A stretch of DNA of 64,000 nucleotides from Streptomyces gobiensis (GCF_021216675.1 NZ_CP086120.1:248001-312000); one strand, 5' to 3'; positions 1 to 9,671 are shown, counted from the first letter of the stretch. Notes: generated from the sequence alone by a model not told the origin. Numbers and translations are program-made.

Positions 1-1565
1 TACATCTGGCGTTCCCGGTGGAAGGACTTGATCGTGGCGATACACATACCGATCATCACAAAGCTGAAGGGCAGCGCGATGATGATCGCCGCCGTTCGCA
101 ATGTATCCAGGGCAGCGGTTCCGGTGCCGCTGGCCACCAGCAGAGCGATGGCCACGGCACCCTCCGCGGCGGCCCAGAACACCCGGCTCCACACCGGTGG
201 TTCGGGGTCGCCGCCGGAGGCCAGCATGTCGACCACATAGGAGCCGGAGTCCGAGGAGGTGACAAAGAAGAGCACGATCAGCAGGATCGCCACACCGGCG
301 ACCAGCGCACCGCCGGGCATGGTGTCGAGCAGCTGGAAGAGCGCGCTGTCCGGATCGGTACCGCCCTCCCTGAGCCCGCCGGCTCCGAACATCTCGCGGT
401 GCAGCGCCGCACCGCCGAAGACGGAGAACCAGAAGAAGGTCAGCAGGGTCGGCACCAGCAGTACACCGCAGACAAACTCACGGACCGTACGGCCACGGGA
501 GATACGGGCGATGAAGATGCCGACGAAGGGCGCCCAGGAAATCCACCAGCCCCAGTAGAAGACGGTCCAGCCCTTGACCCACTCAGTGCCCGCGCTGCCC
601 TGCGAAGCACCGGTGTCAAAGCTCAGCGCGAGGATGTTCTGCAGATACGCGCCGATGTTCTGGACGAAGCCGTTGAGGATGAACAGCGTCGGGCCGGCGA
701 CAAGAATGAAGAGCACGACCGCGGCGGCCAGCACCATATTGATGTTGGACAGCCACTTGATGCCCTTGCCGATACCGGTAACGACCGAGATGATCGCGAT
801 CAGGGTGATGCCGATGATGAGGGCGACCTGCAGGCCCTTGCCCGGCCGGTCCACCCAGTCCTGGAAGTTCAGCCCGGCGGAGATCTGCATGACGCCAAGA
901 CCGAGCGAGGTGGCCACACCGAAGAGGGTGCCGATGATCGCTACGACATCGATGGCATCGCCCCAGCGACCCTTGATCTTGTCACCGAGGAGCGGCTCAA
1001 GGGCCCAGCGGATAGAGACCGGGCGGCCCCTGCGGTGCACGGCGTAGGCGACGGCCAGGCCGACCACGACATAGATGGCCCAGGGATGAACGCCCCAGTG
1101 CAGAAACGTCTGCACCATGGCCGCTTCGCCCTTCGCGGCCTCGCCCCCGCCAGTGCCCGGCCTGGGGGCATCGAAGTGGGACAGCGGCTCGGCGACACCC
1201 CAGAAGACCAGACCGATGCCCATACCCGCGGCGAACAGCATGGCCAGCCAGGAGCCCAGGCCGAACTCGGCCTTCTCCTCGTCCCTGCCCAGCTTGATGT
1301 CGCCGTACCGGCCGATGCCCACCCACAGAGCGAAGATCACAAAGAGCGAGACAATCGCGGTGTAGTACCAGCCGAGGCCGCCGATGATCTGGTTCTGCAC
1401 CGCCCCGACGTGACTCTTCGCCGCGTTCGGGAAGACCGTGGCGTAGAGAACAAAGGCGGCGATGATGATCGCGGAGGGCCAGAAGACGCGCGGTGCGATC
1501 GACGACTTACGCGGAGTCACCTGTTCTCGTTCCGCGTCCGGTTTGTCACTCGGCGAATTCGCCAT
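1..1565 (-). CDS. BCCT-family transporter (glycine betaine/choline type), 3' end outside window
   Basis: Secondary transporter that probably imports betaine, choline or a related osmoprotectant. 521 codons are visible; the C-terminus lies beyond base 1. Many hydrophobic segments are present. The family signature is clear at about residues 337-357 (GWWISWAPFVG, then FIARISRGRTVREF). The N-terminus is a short hydrophilic tail (MANSPSDKPDAEREQ) before the first membrane helix. The start is the ATG at 1563-1565. It is divergent from the exonuclease gene at 1759. The substrate cannot be fixed from sequence alone. Confidence 0.9.
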   Translation of the reverse strand, partial: MANSPSDKPDAEREQVTPRKSSIAPRVFWPSAIIIAAFVLYATVFPNAAKSHVGAVQNQIIGGLGWYYTAIVSLFVIFALWVGIGRYGDIKLGRDEEKAEFGLGSWLAMLFAAGMGIGLVFWGVAEPLSHFDAPRPGTGGGEAAKGEAAMVQTFLHWGVHPWAIYVVVGLAVAYAVHRRGRPVSIRWALEPLLGDKIKGRWGDAIDVVAIIGTLFGVATSLGLGVMQISAGLNFQDWVDRPGKGLQVALIIGITLIAIISVVTGIGKGIKWLSNINMVLAAAVVLFILVAGPTLFILNGFVQNIGAYLQNILALSFDTGASQGSAGTEWVKGWTVFYWGWWISWAPFVGIFIARISRGRTVREFVCGVLLVPTLLTFFWFSVFGGAALHREMFGAGGLREGGTDPDSALFQLLDTMPGGALVAGVAILLIVLFFVTSSDSGSYVVDMLASGGDPEPPVWSRVFWAAAEGAVAIALLVASGTGTAALDTLRTAAIIIALPFSFVMIGMCIATIKSFHRERQM

Positions 1566-1758
1566 CTGCTGGGCGGCCACGCACTCATCCCTTTTGTTGT
1601 CGGTGTCAGGCGACTGGCGGATCGGGGCATCTTCGCCCCGACTGCCCCCGCCTGCCCCAAAAGTATGAACTCATGCATCACGAATAAGTTACCGCCCGAC
1701 AACAAAACGTTACGCGACGCGGGACCTTGGTCCCGGGCGACTGCGGCATCATCGGGTT

Positions 1759-2682
1759 GTGACGACACCACGCCTGATGCTCCTTGACACCGCCTCCCTG
1801 TACTTCCGGGCCTACTTCGGCGTTCCGGAATCGGTGCGGGCCCCCGATGGAACGCCGGTCAACGCGGTACGCGGACTGCTCGACTTCATCGCCCGGCTGA
1901 TCCATGACCACCAGCCCGATGCCCTGGTGGCCTGCATGGACGCCGACTGGCGGCCCGCCTGGCGGGTTGAGCTGATCCCCACGTACAAAGCACACCGGGT
2001 CGCTGAGGAGGCCGAGGAAGGGCCGGATACGGAGGAGATCCCGGACACCCTCACCCCGCAGGTGCCGGTGATCGAGGGTGTGCTGGACGCCCTCGGCATC
2101 GCCCGGGTGGGCGCGGCGGGCTATGAGGCCGATGACATCATCGGCACGCTCACCCGCCGCGCCACCGGTCCCGTCGATATCGTCACCGGGGACCGGGACC
2201 TCTTCCAGCTGATCGACGACACCCGGAAGGTACGTGTCCTGTACCCGGTCAAGGGCGTCGGCACCCTGGCCGTCTTCGATGAAGCGGCGCTGCGCGAGAA
2301 GTACGGGGTAAACGGTTCCGGTTACGCCGATCTGGCGCTGCTGCGCGGTGACCCCAGTGATGGCCTGCCGGGAGTGCGGGGCATCGGCGAGAAGACCGCG
2401 GCCACACTGCTGAACACCTATGGCGACCTGATCGGGATCCTGGTCGCGGTCGATGACCCCACCTCCCGGCTGACCCCCTCCCAGCGCAAGCGGCTGACCG
2501 AGGCACAGCCCTATCTCGCTGTCGCGCCGAAGGTGGTCCGGGTGGCCGACGATGTCGCGCTGCCGGAGTTCGACGCGGCACTCCCCACCGGCCCCAGGGA
2601 CCCGCGGGCCCTGGACGAACTGGCCGAGCGGTGGGGGCTGGGGAGCCCGCTGCAGCGACTGCTCTCCGCCCTCCAGGAGTAA
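1759..2682 (+). CDS. 5'-3' exonuclease (Pol I N-domain/flap-endonuclease family)
   Basis: 307-residue stand-alone 5' nuclease resembling the N-terminal domain of DNA polymerase I. It should act on 5' flaps or RNA primers. Seen: N-terminal LMLLDTASLYFRAYFG, the acidic cluster GYEADDIIGTL near residue 122, VTGDRDLFQLID near 140, and the helix-hairpin-helix segment GDPSDGLPGVRGIGEKTA near 197-213. These supply the metal-binding Asp/Glu and DNA-binding parts of the family. The start is GTG 1759; ATG 1777 is an in-frame alternative that would remove six residues. No polymerase domain follows. Confidence 0.92.
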   Translation: MTTPRLMLLDTASLYFRAYFGVPESVRAPDGTPVNAVRGLLDFIARLIHDHQPDALVACMDADWRPAWRVELIPTYKAHRVAEEAEEGPDTEEIPDTLTPQVPVIEGVLDALGIARVGAAGYEADDIIGTLTRRATGPVDIVTGDRDLFQLIDDTRKVRVLYPVKGVGTLAVFDEAALREKYGVNGSGYADLALLRGDPSDGLPGVRGIGEKTAATLLNTYGDLIGILVAVDDPTSRLTPSQRKRLTEAQPYLAVAPKVVRVADDVALPEFDAALPTGPRDPRALDELAERWGLGSPLQRLLSALQE

Positions 2683-2725
2683 ACCGCTCAGGCGCTCGGT
2701 GGACCGCGCGGGCAGCGGCGCAGCA

Positions 2726-2742
2726 GGAGCGGTCACCGCTCC
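2726..2742. terminator. Hairpin between convergent exonuclease and PI-PLC genes
   Basis: GGAGCGG and CCGCTCC flank a 3-nt loop, tca, which is exactly the stop codon (TGA) of the minus-strand PI-PLC gene. There is no T-run. It may act as a bidirectional terminator for the two convergent genes. Confidence 0.5.
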
Positions 2743-3911
2743 AGCGGCCTCCTGGGACACTTCACCTCCGGCACACTGACCGGGTTGCAGCGCACCGTCG
2801 CACCACCGGGCAGCCGCGCGGCATAGTCCGAACCGTAGCGGGCGGCCAGGCCGGGCACCGGGAAGTCGGTGGACACCATCTGGGCGCCGGAGTCGAGAGC
2901 GGCACGCAGCATGCCCGTATCGCCGCTGGAGGCGTGCTCGACGGGGATATCGGAGCGGGTCCGCACAAAGTAGCCGCGCTTGACCAGGTCGCTGATCACG
3001 GCCTGGTTGGCTCCGGTCGGGTCGTTCCACTTCACAAAGGCGGCGTCGGCACGGCCGGGGCGGGAGGCGGTGAACAGCACCCGGCCCTGGAGGCTTTCCC
3101 GGCCGCCGGCGCGGTAGGCGTCCTGGAGCTGCTGGTCGTCATTGTCCATCAGGAACATCACCTGGCCCCTGGTATCGGCGACCCTCGGCCAGCCGCGCTT
3201 CAGCACCGACTGCTCCAGGGTCTCACCCGCGCGGCGGATGTCATCGGGGTTGACGGTCCGTTCGTCCCCGAAGACGGTGCGGATCTCGGCGTCCAGGGCA
3301 TCGAGCATCGCGGTGTCCCACGGCGGGCTCTTGGCCCCGCCCAGCTCCTCCAGTCTGGGGTCGGTGCGCTTGAGCTCCAGCAGGACCGGGACGGTGACAT
3401 GGCCGGGCTGCCGGTCGGACCACTCCTTGACCTGGGTGAGACAGCCGGTGAGCGTGACGCAGCTGGTCTCATAGTCGAAGTCGGCCAAGTGCAGCACCTT
3501 GAAGCCGGGCCTCTTCCACTCCGGGGCGGTCAGTGGCGGCTGCTGGGCAAACGCCCGGATGAGGGGGCTGGCGTAGAGCCCGCCGTCCGGATCGGGGAAG
3601 ACGTCCAGCTCAATGCCGCGAACGCGCTGTGCGCCTAACTGCACGGGCAGCGAAGCATGACTGTAGAGCAGATTCCGGAAGTCCGGGTCATGCTGCTCCA
3701 TGATCTTCTGCTCGGCGAAGGAGACCTCACGGTGATAGCTGTTGTGCGTGGCCATCGCCTGGAGCTGATTGAGCCTCAGCTCTCTGGCCGGATCATGCCG
3801 TGAAGTGGCCTGGGCCCCCGATGACAGCGCCGCGACCGCGGTGACCGCGACGAGCGCCGCCCCGGCGGAGAGCCGTCCGCGGAGCCTGCTTCTGCGGATA
3901 TACCTGCGCAC
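2733..3911 (-). CDS. Secreted Ca2+-dependent PI-PLC-like phosphodiesterase
   Basis: 392 residues with an Arg-rich N-terminus, a hydrophobic stretch and a likely signal peptidase site after GAQA (about residue 35), so exported. The TIM-barrel PI-PLC features are visible: MATHNSYH at 53-60 (catalytic His) and GIELDVFPDPDGG near 100 (metal-binding Glu/Asp), matching the PI-PLC-C1 family. It probably cleaves phosphoinositides or a related phosphodiester outside the cell. The start is GTG 3911, preceded by GGGAGG at good spacing. The gene stands alone; its promoter region contains dyads (see 3928-4013). Confidence 0.85.
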   Translation of the reverse strand: MRRYIRRSRLRGRLSAGAALVAVTAVAALSSGAQATSRHDPARELRLNQLQAMATHNSYHREVSFAEQKIMEQHDPDFRNLLYSHASLPVQLGAQRVRGIELDVFPDPDGGLYASPLIRAFAQQPPLTAPEWKRPGFKVLHLADFDYETSCVTLTGCLTQVKEWSDRQPGHVTVPVLLELKRTDPRLEELGGAKSPPWDTAMLDALDAEIRTVFGDERTVNPDDIRRAGETLEQSVLKRGWPRVADTRGQVMFLMDNDDQQLQDAYRAGGRESLQGRVLFTASRPGRADAAFVKWNDPTGANQAVISDLVKRGYFVRTRSDIPVEHASSGDTGMLRAALDSGAQMVSTDFPVPGLAARYGSDYAARLPGGATVRCNPVSVPEVKCPRRPLER

Positions 3912-3927
3912 ACTGACCTCCCGTTGA

Positions 3928-4013
3928 CGTCTGATACGAGGTCAACATGCCGGTGGCCCGAAGTACGGTCAACACCGCACATCTGGCCACTCGTTGAACT
4001 CCCGTATCAGACG
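3928..4013. repeat. Dyad repeats upstream of the PI-PLC gene
   Basis: CGTCTGATACG (3928-3938) and its exact complement CGTATCAGACG (4003-4013) are separated by 64 bases. GGTCAAC occurs twice between them (near 3940 and 3967). On the minus strand the latter read as TTGACC boxes, so the region may hold the PI-PLC promoter and an operator. No known regulator site was recognised. Confidence 0.4.
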
Positions 4014-4067
4014 CACGGCTGGTACAACCGGCGCAAGCCGATACCAGTGGTACGAGAGGCCCCGGCC

Positions 4068-6872
4068 TCAGCCCACCGAGGAGTAGGCGACAACGCCGCG
4101 CAGCATGCCGTCGACCGCCCGGCGGGCATTGCGCACAACGGTGCTGCCCTCGGGGGCGGCGGCCGCGATCTGCCCCAGCACATCGATGACCTGCTTGCAC
4201 CAGCGGACGAAATCACCGGCGGGCATCTCCACATCGCGCAGCACCGCGTCCAGGCCATGGCCCTCGGCCCAGCGGTAGGCGGCCCAGGCGAATCCGAGAT
4301 CGGGCTCCCGCTGGCCGACGCCTTCCGTCTGGTTGATGCGGTGCTCCTCCTCCAGCGCGTCAAGACGGCCCCAGATACGGACCATCTCGCCCAGCGCCCC
4401 CTTGGCCCGGCCGCCGGGCAGCCTTGGCGGCAGCGCGTCGTCAGCCGTCCGCGCCTCATACACCAACGCGGAGGCGCAGGCGGCCAGTTCGGCGGGCGGC
4501 AGCCCCTCCCACACGCCCTCGCGCAGACACTCGGAAGCCAGCAGATCCAGCTCACCGTAGAGCCGGGCGAGCCGCTTGCCGTCCTCGGTGACCTGGTCGC
4601 CCTGGAGATAGTCGAGGTCGGACAGGAGCGCGTAGACCCGGTCGAAGGTACGGGCGATCGTGTTCGTACGTCCCTCAATGCGCCGCTCCAGCTGCCGGGT
4701 ATCGCGCCGGAGCCGGTGGTATCGCTCGGCCCAGCGAGCGTGGTCCTCCCGCTCGTCACAGCCATGGCAGGGATGGGCCCGGAGAGCGGCGCGCAGCCGG
4801 GCGATCTCGCTGTCATCGGCGGCCGCCGCGCGCTGCTTCTTATGCCGCTGCGGCTCGAAATGGCCCGCCTTGGTGCGCAGTGTGGAGGCCAGATCGCGGC
4901 GGGACTGCGGGCTGCGCGGATTGAACGACTTGGGGATCCGCATCCGGTCCAACGGCTCGACCGGAACGGGGAAGTCAATGCCCGCCAGCCGCTTGACCTG
5001 CCGCTGTGCGGTGAGCACCAGTGGGCGGGGCCCGTCGTGGTGGTCAAAGCCCCGGTGGCCGGGGCTGCGCCCGGCGGGCAGCCCCGGGTCGAGCACCAGC
5101 GCGAGTCCGGCGAACTTGCCGGTGGGCACATGGATGATGTCGCCGGGCTTGAGCTTCTCCAGCGCGGTGGCGGCCTGCGCCCGGCGCTGCACCGCGCCCT
5201 GCTTGGCCAGCTCGGTCTCCCGGTCCTTGAGGTCCCGGCGCAGCCGCGAGTACTCCTCGAAGTCGCCCAGATGACAGGTCATGGAGGTCCGGTAGCCCTC
5301 CAGCCCCTCCTCGTTCTTCTGCACCTGACGGGAGATTCCCACGACCGAGCGGTCGGCCTGGAACTGGGCGAAGGACGTCTCCAGCAGCTCACGGGAGCGA
5401 TGGCGGCCGAACTGCTCGACCAGATTGACCGCCATGTTGTACGACGGCTTGAAGGAGGAACGCAGCGGATACGTGCGTGTCCCCGCCAGCCCCGCGAGCG
5501 CGCCCGGGTCCATGCCGCGCTGCCACAGCACCACCGCGTGTCCCTCGATATCGATACCGCGCCGCCCGGCCCGGCCCGTCAGCTGGGTGTACTCACCAGG
5601 TGTGATGTCGGCGTGCTGCTCACCGTTCCACTTGACCAGCTTCTCCAGCACCACCGACCGGGCGGGCATATTGATGCCCAGTGCCAGGGTCTCGGTGGCG
5701 AACACGGCCTTGACCAAGCCCTGGACAAAGAGCTCCTCGACGACCTCCTTGAAGGTCGGCAGCATGCCGGCGTGGTGCGCGGCGATACCGCGCTCCAGGC
5801 CCTCCAGCCACTCGAAGTACCCCAGCACATGAAGGTCCTCATCGGGGATGGAGGCGGTGCGCTCCTCGGCGATCTGCCGGACCTTGGCGCGGGCCGCCGC
5901 GTCGTTGAGCCGCAGCCCGGCGTACAGACACTGCTGTACCGCGGCTTCGCATCCCGCGCGGCTGAAGATAAAGGTGATCGCGGGCAGCAGACCCTCGGCG
6001 TCGAGCCGTTCGATGACCTCGGGGCGGCTGGGTGTCCAGATCCGGCTGCGCTGGCGGCGCTCACGCTCCCGGTCGGCCTCCCGCAAGGGCCCACCGCGGC
6101 GGCGGCCTGGCGGTCCGGTGGTGCGGCCGTTCTCCATCCGGGCCATCCGCACCAGGTCGGGGTTGACCTCGCGCTTGGCGGCCTTCTCCTCGAAGAGGTC
6201 GTACATCCGCCGCCCGGCCAGCACATGCTGCCACAGCGGCACCGGACGGTGCTCCGAGACGATCACCTCGGTGTCGCCACGCACGGTGTCCAGCCAGTCA
6301 CCGAACTCCTCGGCGTTGGAGACCGTCGCAGACAGCGAGACCAGGGTCACCGACTCCGGGAGGTGGATGATGACTTCCTCCCAGACGGCGCCACGGAAGC
6401 GGTCGGAGAGGTAGTGCACCTCGTCCATCACCACATAGGCCAGGCCGAGCAGGGTCTGCGAACCGGCGTAGAGCATGTTCCGCAGGACCTCGGTGGTCAT
6501 CACGATCACCGGCGCCTCGGAATTGACGCTGTTGTCACCGGTCAGAAGGCCGACCTTGTCGGGTCCGTACCGCCTGACCAGGTCGCTGTACTTCTGGTTG
6601 GACAGGGCCTTGATGGGGGTGGTGTAGAAGCACTTACGGCCCTCGGCGAGAGCCAGGTGGACGGCGAACTCGCCGACGATCGTCTTGCCAGAGCCGGTGG
6701 GGGCGGCCACCAGCACGCCTTTCCCGGTTTCCAGGGCCTGGCATGCCTCGATCTGGTAGTCGTCCAGCTCGAAGTCGTACATCTCACGGAAAGGGGCGAG
6801 CGCGGTGGCCTGCTCGGCAGCGCGTTGCCGAGCGGCGGCGTAGCGCTCAGCAGGGGACATGTCCTCGGTCAT
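4068..6872 (-). CDS. helY: Ski2/Mtr4-like DEVH-box RNA helicase (HelY type)
   Basis: 934-residue superfamily II helicase. Walker A APTGSGKT is near residue 60, the DEVH box (VMDEVHYLSD) near 145, and the motif VI region (QLTGRAGRRGID) near 430. A long C-terminal Ski2-type region follows. It should unwind RNA or RNA/DNA in an ATP-dependent way. I chose the ATG at 6870-6872 (MTEDMSPAERY); a GTG 24 bases upstream is in frame. It lies 97 bases downstream of tatC on the same strand. Confidence 0.92.
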   Translation of the reverse strand: MTEDMSPAERYAAARQRAAEQATALAPFREMYDFELDDYQIEACQALETGKGVLVAAPTGSGKTIVGEFAVHLALAEGRKCFYTTPIKALSNQKYSDLVRRYGPDKVGLLTGDNSVNSEAPVIVMTTEVLRNMLYAGSQTLLGLAYVVMDEVHYLSDRFRGAVWEEVIIHLPESVTLVSLSATVSNAEEFGDWLDTVRGDTEVIVSEHRPVPLWQHVLAGRRMYDLFEEKAAKREVNPDLVRMARMENGRTTGPPGRRRGGPLREADRERERRQRSRIWTPSRPEVIERLDAEGLLPAITFIFSRAGCEAAVQQCLYAGLRLNDAAARAKVRQIAEERTASIPDEDLHVLGYFEWLEGLERGIAAHHAGMLPTFKEVVEELFVQGLVKAVFATETLALGINMPARSVVLEKLVKWNGEQHADITPGEYTQLTGRAGRRGIDIEGHAVVLWQRGMDPGALAGLAGTRTYPLRSSFKPSYNMAVNLVEQFGRHRSRELLETSFAQFQADRSVVGISRQVQKNEEGLEGYRTSMTCHLGDFEEYSRLRRDLKDRETELAKQGAVQRRAQAATALEKLKPGDIIHVPTGKFAGLALVLDPGLPAGRSPGHRGFDHHDGPRPLVLTAQRQVKRLAGIDFPVPVEPLDRMRIPKSFNPRSPQSRRDLASTLRTKAGHFEPQRHKKQRAAAADDSEIARLRAALRAHPCHGCDEREDHARWAERYHRLRRDTRQLERRIEGRTNTIARTFDRVYALLSDLDYLQGDQVTEDGKRLARLYGELDLLASECLREGVWEGLPPAELAACASALVYEARTADDALPPRLPGGRAKGALGEMVRIWGRLDALEEEHRINQTEGVGQREPDLGFAWAAYRWAEGHGLDAVLRDVEMPAGDFVRWCKQVIDVLGQIAAAAPEGSTVVRNARRAVDGMLRGVVAYSSVG

Positions 6873-6969
6873 CGTGTGTACGAGCCTACCGGCCACCTCT
6901 GACAGCGCACACGATCTTTATCCGGGGGTCCGTACCCGCACCAGCGGGTGCCCGTATCCGCTCGCCCGG

Positions 6970-7914
6970 TCAGGTGGCGTCGTCGTAACCGTTCCGCCTG
7001 GTCCGGCCGTCATCGTCCGGGGAGCCGTCGGCCTGCTCCGGCAGCATCCGGCTCGTCGAGACCGGCTCGGGGGTGAGGTCGATATCGGAGGCCTCGTCGT
7101 CGCTCAGCCCGGCATCCGGGTCCTTGTTGAGGCGGCGGCGGTCGTTGAGCAGCGAGAACCCGGTCGCACCGAAGTAGAGCACGGTGATGGGCACCGCGAG
7201 GACGATCATCGACAGGGGGTCGGTGGGCGTGACCATCGCTGAAAAGATGGCGATGGACAGCACCATGCCACGCCACCAGCCCAGCATCCGCTTCCCGGAG
7301 AGCACACCTCCCGCGTTGAGCAGCATCAGCACCAGCGGCAGCTGGAAGGCAAGGCCGAAGGCCAGCACCATTTTCACGGAGATGCCCACCATGTCGTCGA
7401 CCGAGATGAAGTTGGTCGAACCGTCGATGCTGAAGCTGAGCAGAACGGGAATGGCGAGCGGCAGCACCCAGTACGCGAGGTAGGCGCCGGTCAGGAACAG
7501 TGGCGTGCCAAGCGCCACCGCGGACAGCGCGTACTTCTTCTCATGCCGGTGCAGGCCGGGGGCGAGGAAGGCCCAGAGCTGGTACAGCCACACCGGCGCG
7601 GAGGCCACGAGGGCGGCCATCAGTGAAATCTTGACAAAGGTGGTGAACGGGGAGGTGAGCCCGTCCTGCTTGAGGATGGCGCAGCGCTTACCCGTCTCCG
7701 CGAAGAATTCCGCGGCCTTGGCTTCACTGGGACACACCGGTACCGGGGCGGTGATGAACGCGGCGATGTCCTTGGCGAAAAACAGCGCCACGATCATGAT
7801 CGGCACAATGGCCAGCAGCGCCTTGACCAGCCGGTTGCGCAGCTCGCGCAGATGTTCCACCAGGGGCATCCGCCCCTCGGGGTCCCTGGGCTTCTTGCGG
7901 GCGGACTTGAGCAA
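6970..7914 (-). CDS. tatC: Twin-arginine translocase subunit TatC
   Basis: 314-residue integral membrane protein, the signal-peptide receptor of the Tat export system. Seen: the TatC N-terminus MPLVEHLRELRNRLVK, several membrane helices, and the conserved FGLAFQLPLVL helix. A charged cytoplasmic tail of about 60 residues is typical of actinobacteria. The start is TTG 7914; a GAGGA motif six bases upstream supports it, and upstream ATGs are out of frame or run into stops. It follows tatA by 70 bases. No tatB is in this window. Confidence 0.96.
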   Translation of the reverse strand: MLKSARKKPRDPEGRMPLVEHLRELRNRLVKALLAIVPIMIVALFFAKDIAAFITAPVPVCPSEAKAAEFFAETGKRCAILKQDGLTSPFTTFVKISLMAALVASAPVWLYQLWAFLAPGLHRHEKKYALSAVALGTPLFLTGAYLAYWVLPLAIPVLLSFSIDGSTNFISVDDMVGISVKMVLAFGLAFQLPLVLMLLNAGGVLSGKRMLGWWRGMVLSIAIFSAMVTPTDPLSMIVLAVPITVLYFGATGFSLLNDRRRLNKDPDAGLSDDEASDIDLTPEPVSTSRMLPEQADGSPDDDGRTRRNGYDDAT

Positions 7915-7984
7915 CCCACGTCCTCATCTCATGGGGCGGCCGACGGGCGGCGCATGCCCACTGTCTGCGGTGAACCGGAGGGCG

Positions 7985-8272
7985 TCAGCCCTGGCTGGTG
8001 TGCTTCGGCTCCTCGACAGGGCGCGAGCTGGTGACATCGCCGGGGGCGGCCTGGATGGTCCTGGGCGCCGAGGTCTCCTCCGTGGCGGAGGAATCCGTCG
8101 TGGCGGTGTCCGAGGAGGACTTGTCGCTCTTCATCGCCGCGGTTTCGCTCTTGAGAATACGCAGGGACTTGCCCAGCGCCCGGGCGGTATCGGGAAGCCT
8201 CTTGGCACCGAAGAGCAGCACAATGATCCCAAGGATGATGACGATCTGCCAGATGCCGACATTACCGGGCAT
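7985..8272 (-). CDS. tatA: Twin-arginine translocase subunit TatA
   Basis: 95 residues: a short N-terminus, one membrane helix (IWQIVIILGIIVLLFGAKR), the hinge FGAKRLP and an amphipathic helix (DTARALGKSLRILKSE), then an acidic, Ser/Thr-rich tail. TatA forms the variable-size pore of the Tat pathway with TatC. It lies upstream of tatC on the same strand. The order pafB-pafC-small membrane protein-tatA-tatC is continuous, so co-transcription is plausible. Confidence 0.95.
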   Translation of the reverse strand: MPGNVGIWQIVIILGIIVLLFGAKRLPDTARALGKSLRILKSETAAMKSDKSSSDTATTDSSATEETSAPRTIQAAPGDVTSSRPVEEPKHTSQG

Positions 8273-8485
8273 GAGTGCCTACCTTCTCGCCGAGGCCACG
8301 TGAGGGTTCGTGTTGCGGCTGATCGGAAAGGTGCCGACCGTCGCATGGACAGTCATCGTAACGCGCAGGGGTAAACGCCGGGCAATGCCCATGCGTACTC
8401 CCGGCTACGGCCACCGCCTCGGTTCCGGGGCCGCGTTCAGCAGCGTACCGCCCGTGCTGTGCGGCTGCGCAGCCCCGGCATCGGC

Positions 8486-8689
8486 TCAGCTCCGCCGTGC
8501 GGACTCCGCGCGCGTGGCGAGCGGGGTGGCCGCGCGCTCCAGATCCTCGGTGGCACGCGTGATGCGCTCAGCGCTGTCACCGACCGCCCGGGACAAGCGC
8601 CGCACCTCCAGCCCCACCCGGACGGCGAGGACGCCGAGCACGGCGGTTCCGCAGAAGGCAAGCGCGAGGAAGAACATCGGCCAGAGCAT
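8486..8689 (-). CDS. Small membrane protein between pafC and tatA
   Basis: 67 residues: MLWPMFFLALAFCGTAVLG starts one membrane helix, then an Arg-rich, heptad-like cytoplasmic segment (VRRLSRAVGDSAERITRATEDLERAA) suggests a short coiled coil. It starts 22 bases after pafC stops and reads toward tatA. No ribosome site is obvious, so translation may be coupled to pafC. The function is unknown; position suggests a conserved Streptomyces companion of the paf-tat region. Confidence 0.65.
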   Translation of the reverse strand: MLWPMFFLALAFCGTAVLGVLAVRVGLEVRRLSRAVGDSAERITRATEDLERAATPLATRAESARRS

Positions 8690-8711
8690 GCGGGTGAGCG
8701 TAGTGGACCGC

Positions 8712-9671
8712 TCAGTCCCCGTACGCCGCCAGGGCCGCCCGGGCGGCCTCCCGGGCGCTGTCCGCCAGCTCCTGGGGCGCGATGATCCGCCCGTCCCGGC
8801 CCAGCCGCAGGGCAAGACGGCGCAGCGAGGCCGGGTCGGGGGTGCGCAGCGTGATCCGCAGGCCTCCGTCGGAGAGCTCCTCAGCGCTGTCGTGCGGGTA
8901 GTACTCGGCCACCCAGCGGCCTCCGGGACCGACCTCAACGACCACCTCGGGGTCCTCGGCGGCGGGCTGTACCAGCCCCTCGCTCAGATCCCGCGGCCTG
9001 ATCGGCGGCGGATCGGCGGGCTCGTCCAGCAGCCGGATTTCGGCGACCCGGTCCAGCCGGAAGGTCCGCCGTGCCTCGGAGAGCCGGCACCACGCCTCCA
9101 TATACGTGTGTCCGAGGACGAACAGCCGGATCGGGTCGACCGTCCGCTCGGTCAGCTCATCGCGGGCCGGAGAGTAGTAGCGCAGCCACAGTCTGCGGCG
9201 TTCGGCGATGGCGCGGTCGACATCGGCGAAGACCCCGCCCTCGGACTCAAAGGTGACCGACAGCCGGGAGCTGGCCCCGGCGCTCTCCCCCGCCGCGGCC
9301 TCCAGCTTGGCGGTGGCCCGCAGCAGCGCCTCCCGGTCGCTCTCCCGCAGCCCGGGCAGGGTGGCCACCGCGCGGGCGGCCACCAGCAGCGCGGTCGCCT
9401 CATCGGCGGCCAGCCGCAGCGGCTCCCCGGTGGAGCCGACGGCATCGGCGTTGTGCCACCAGATGTGCTCACCATCGGTGTCGATATCGAGCAGATCACC
9501 GCCACGGAAGCTCGTGCCGCACATGGGCAGCACATGGAGATCGGAGATCAGCTCATCGGGGGTGATCCCGAAGGCCCGGGCGACCTCGTCGACCCGGGCG
9601 CCGGGGCGCTCCCGCAGGTAGGTCACCAGGGAAAGCAGTCGACGGGTCTGGTCAATGGCGTTGGTTGCCAT
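8712..9671 (-). CDS. pafC: WYL-domain transcriptional activator PafC
   Basis: 319 residues. The N-terminal winged helix-turn-helix (about 1-60, VDEVARAFGITPDELISDL) is followed by a WYL domain (about 160-225; RLWLRYYSPARDELTERTVDP, then VLGHTYMEAWCR and FRLDRVAEI). With PafB it forms the PafBC activator of the LexA-independent DNA damage response. In mycobacteria the genes belong to the pafABC locus but are not needed for pupylation. It starts 15 bases after pafB ends. Confidence 0.9.
   Translation of the reverse strand: MATNAIDQTRRLLSLVTYLRERPGARVDEVARAFGITPDELISDLHVLPMCGTSFRGGDLLDIDTDGEHIWWHNADAVGSTGEPLRLAADEATALLVAARAVATLPGLRESDREALLRATAKLEAAAGESAGASSRLSVTFESEGGVFADVDRAIAERRRLWLRYYSPARDELTERTVDPIRLFVLGHTYMEAWCRLSEARRTFRLDRVAEIRLLDEPADPPPIRPRDLSEGLVQPAAEDPEVVVEVGPGGRWVAEYYPHDSAEELSDGGLRITLRTPDPASLRRLALRLGRDGRIIAPQELADSAREAARAALAAYGD

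Noticed and set aside
1597..1619. Perfect TTGTCGGTG, the upstream half of the PafBC promoter motif
   Set aside because: Eight bases further the sequence is CTGGCG, not TANNNT, and the next plus-strand gene is 150 bases away.
1678..3030. Large minus-strand frame over the exonuclease gene
   Set aside because: It is antisense to a recognisable 5'-3' exonuclease and its product has no coherent domain.
3924..6902. 992-codon open frame on the plus strand over the helicase gene
   Set aside because: It is antisense to a well-conserved helicase and its translation shows no family features; such frames are common at this GC.
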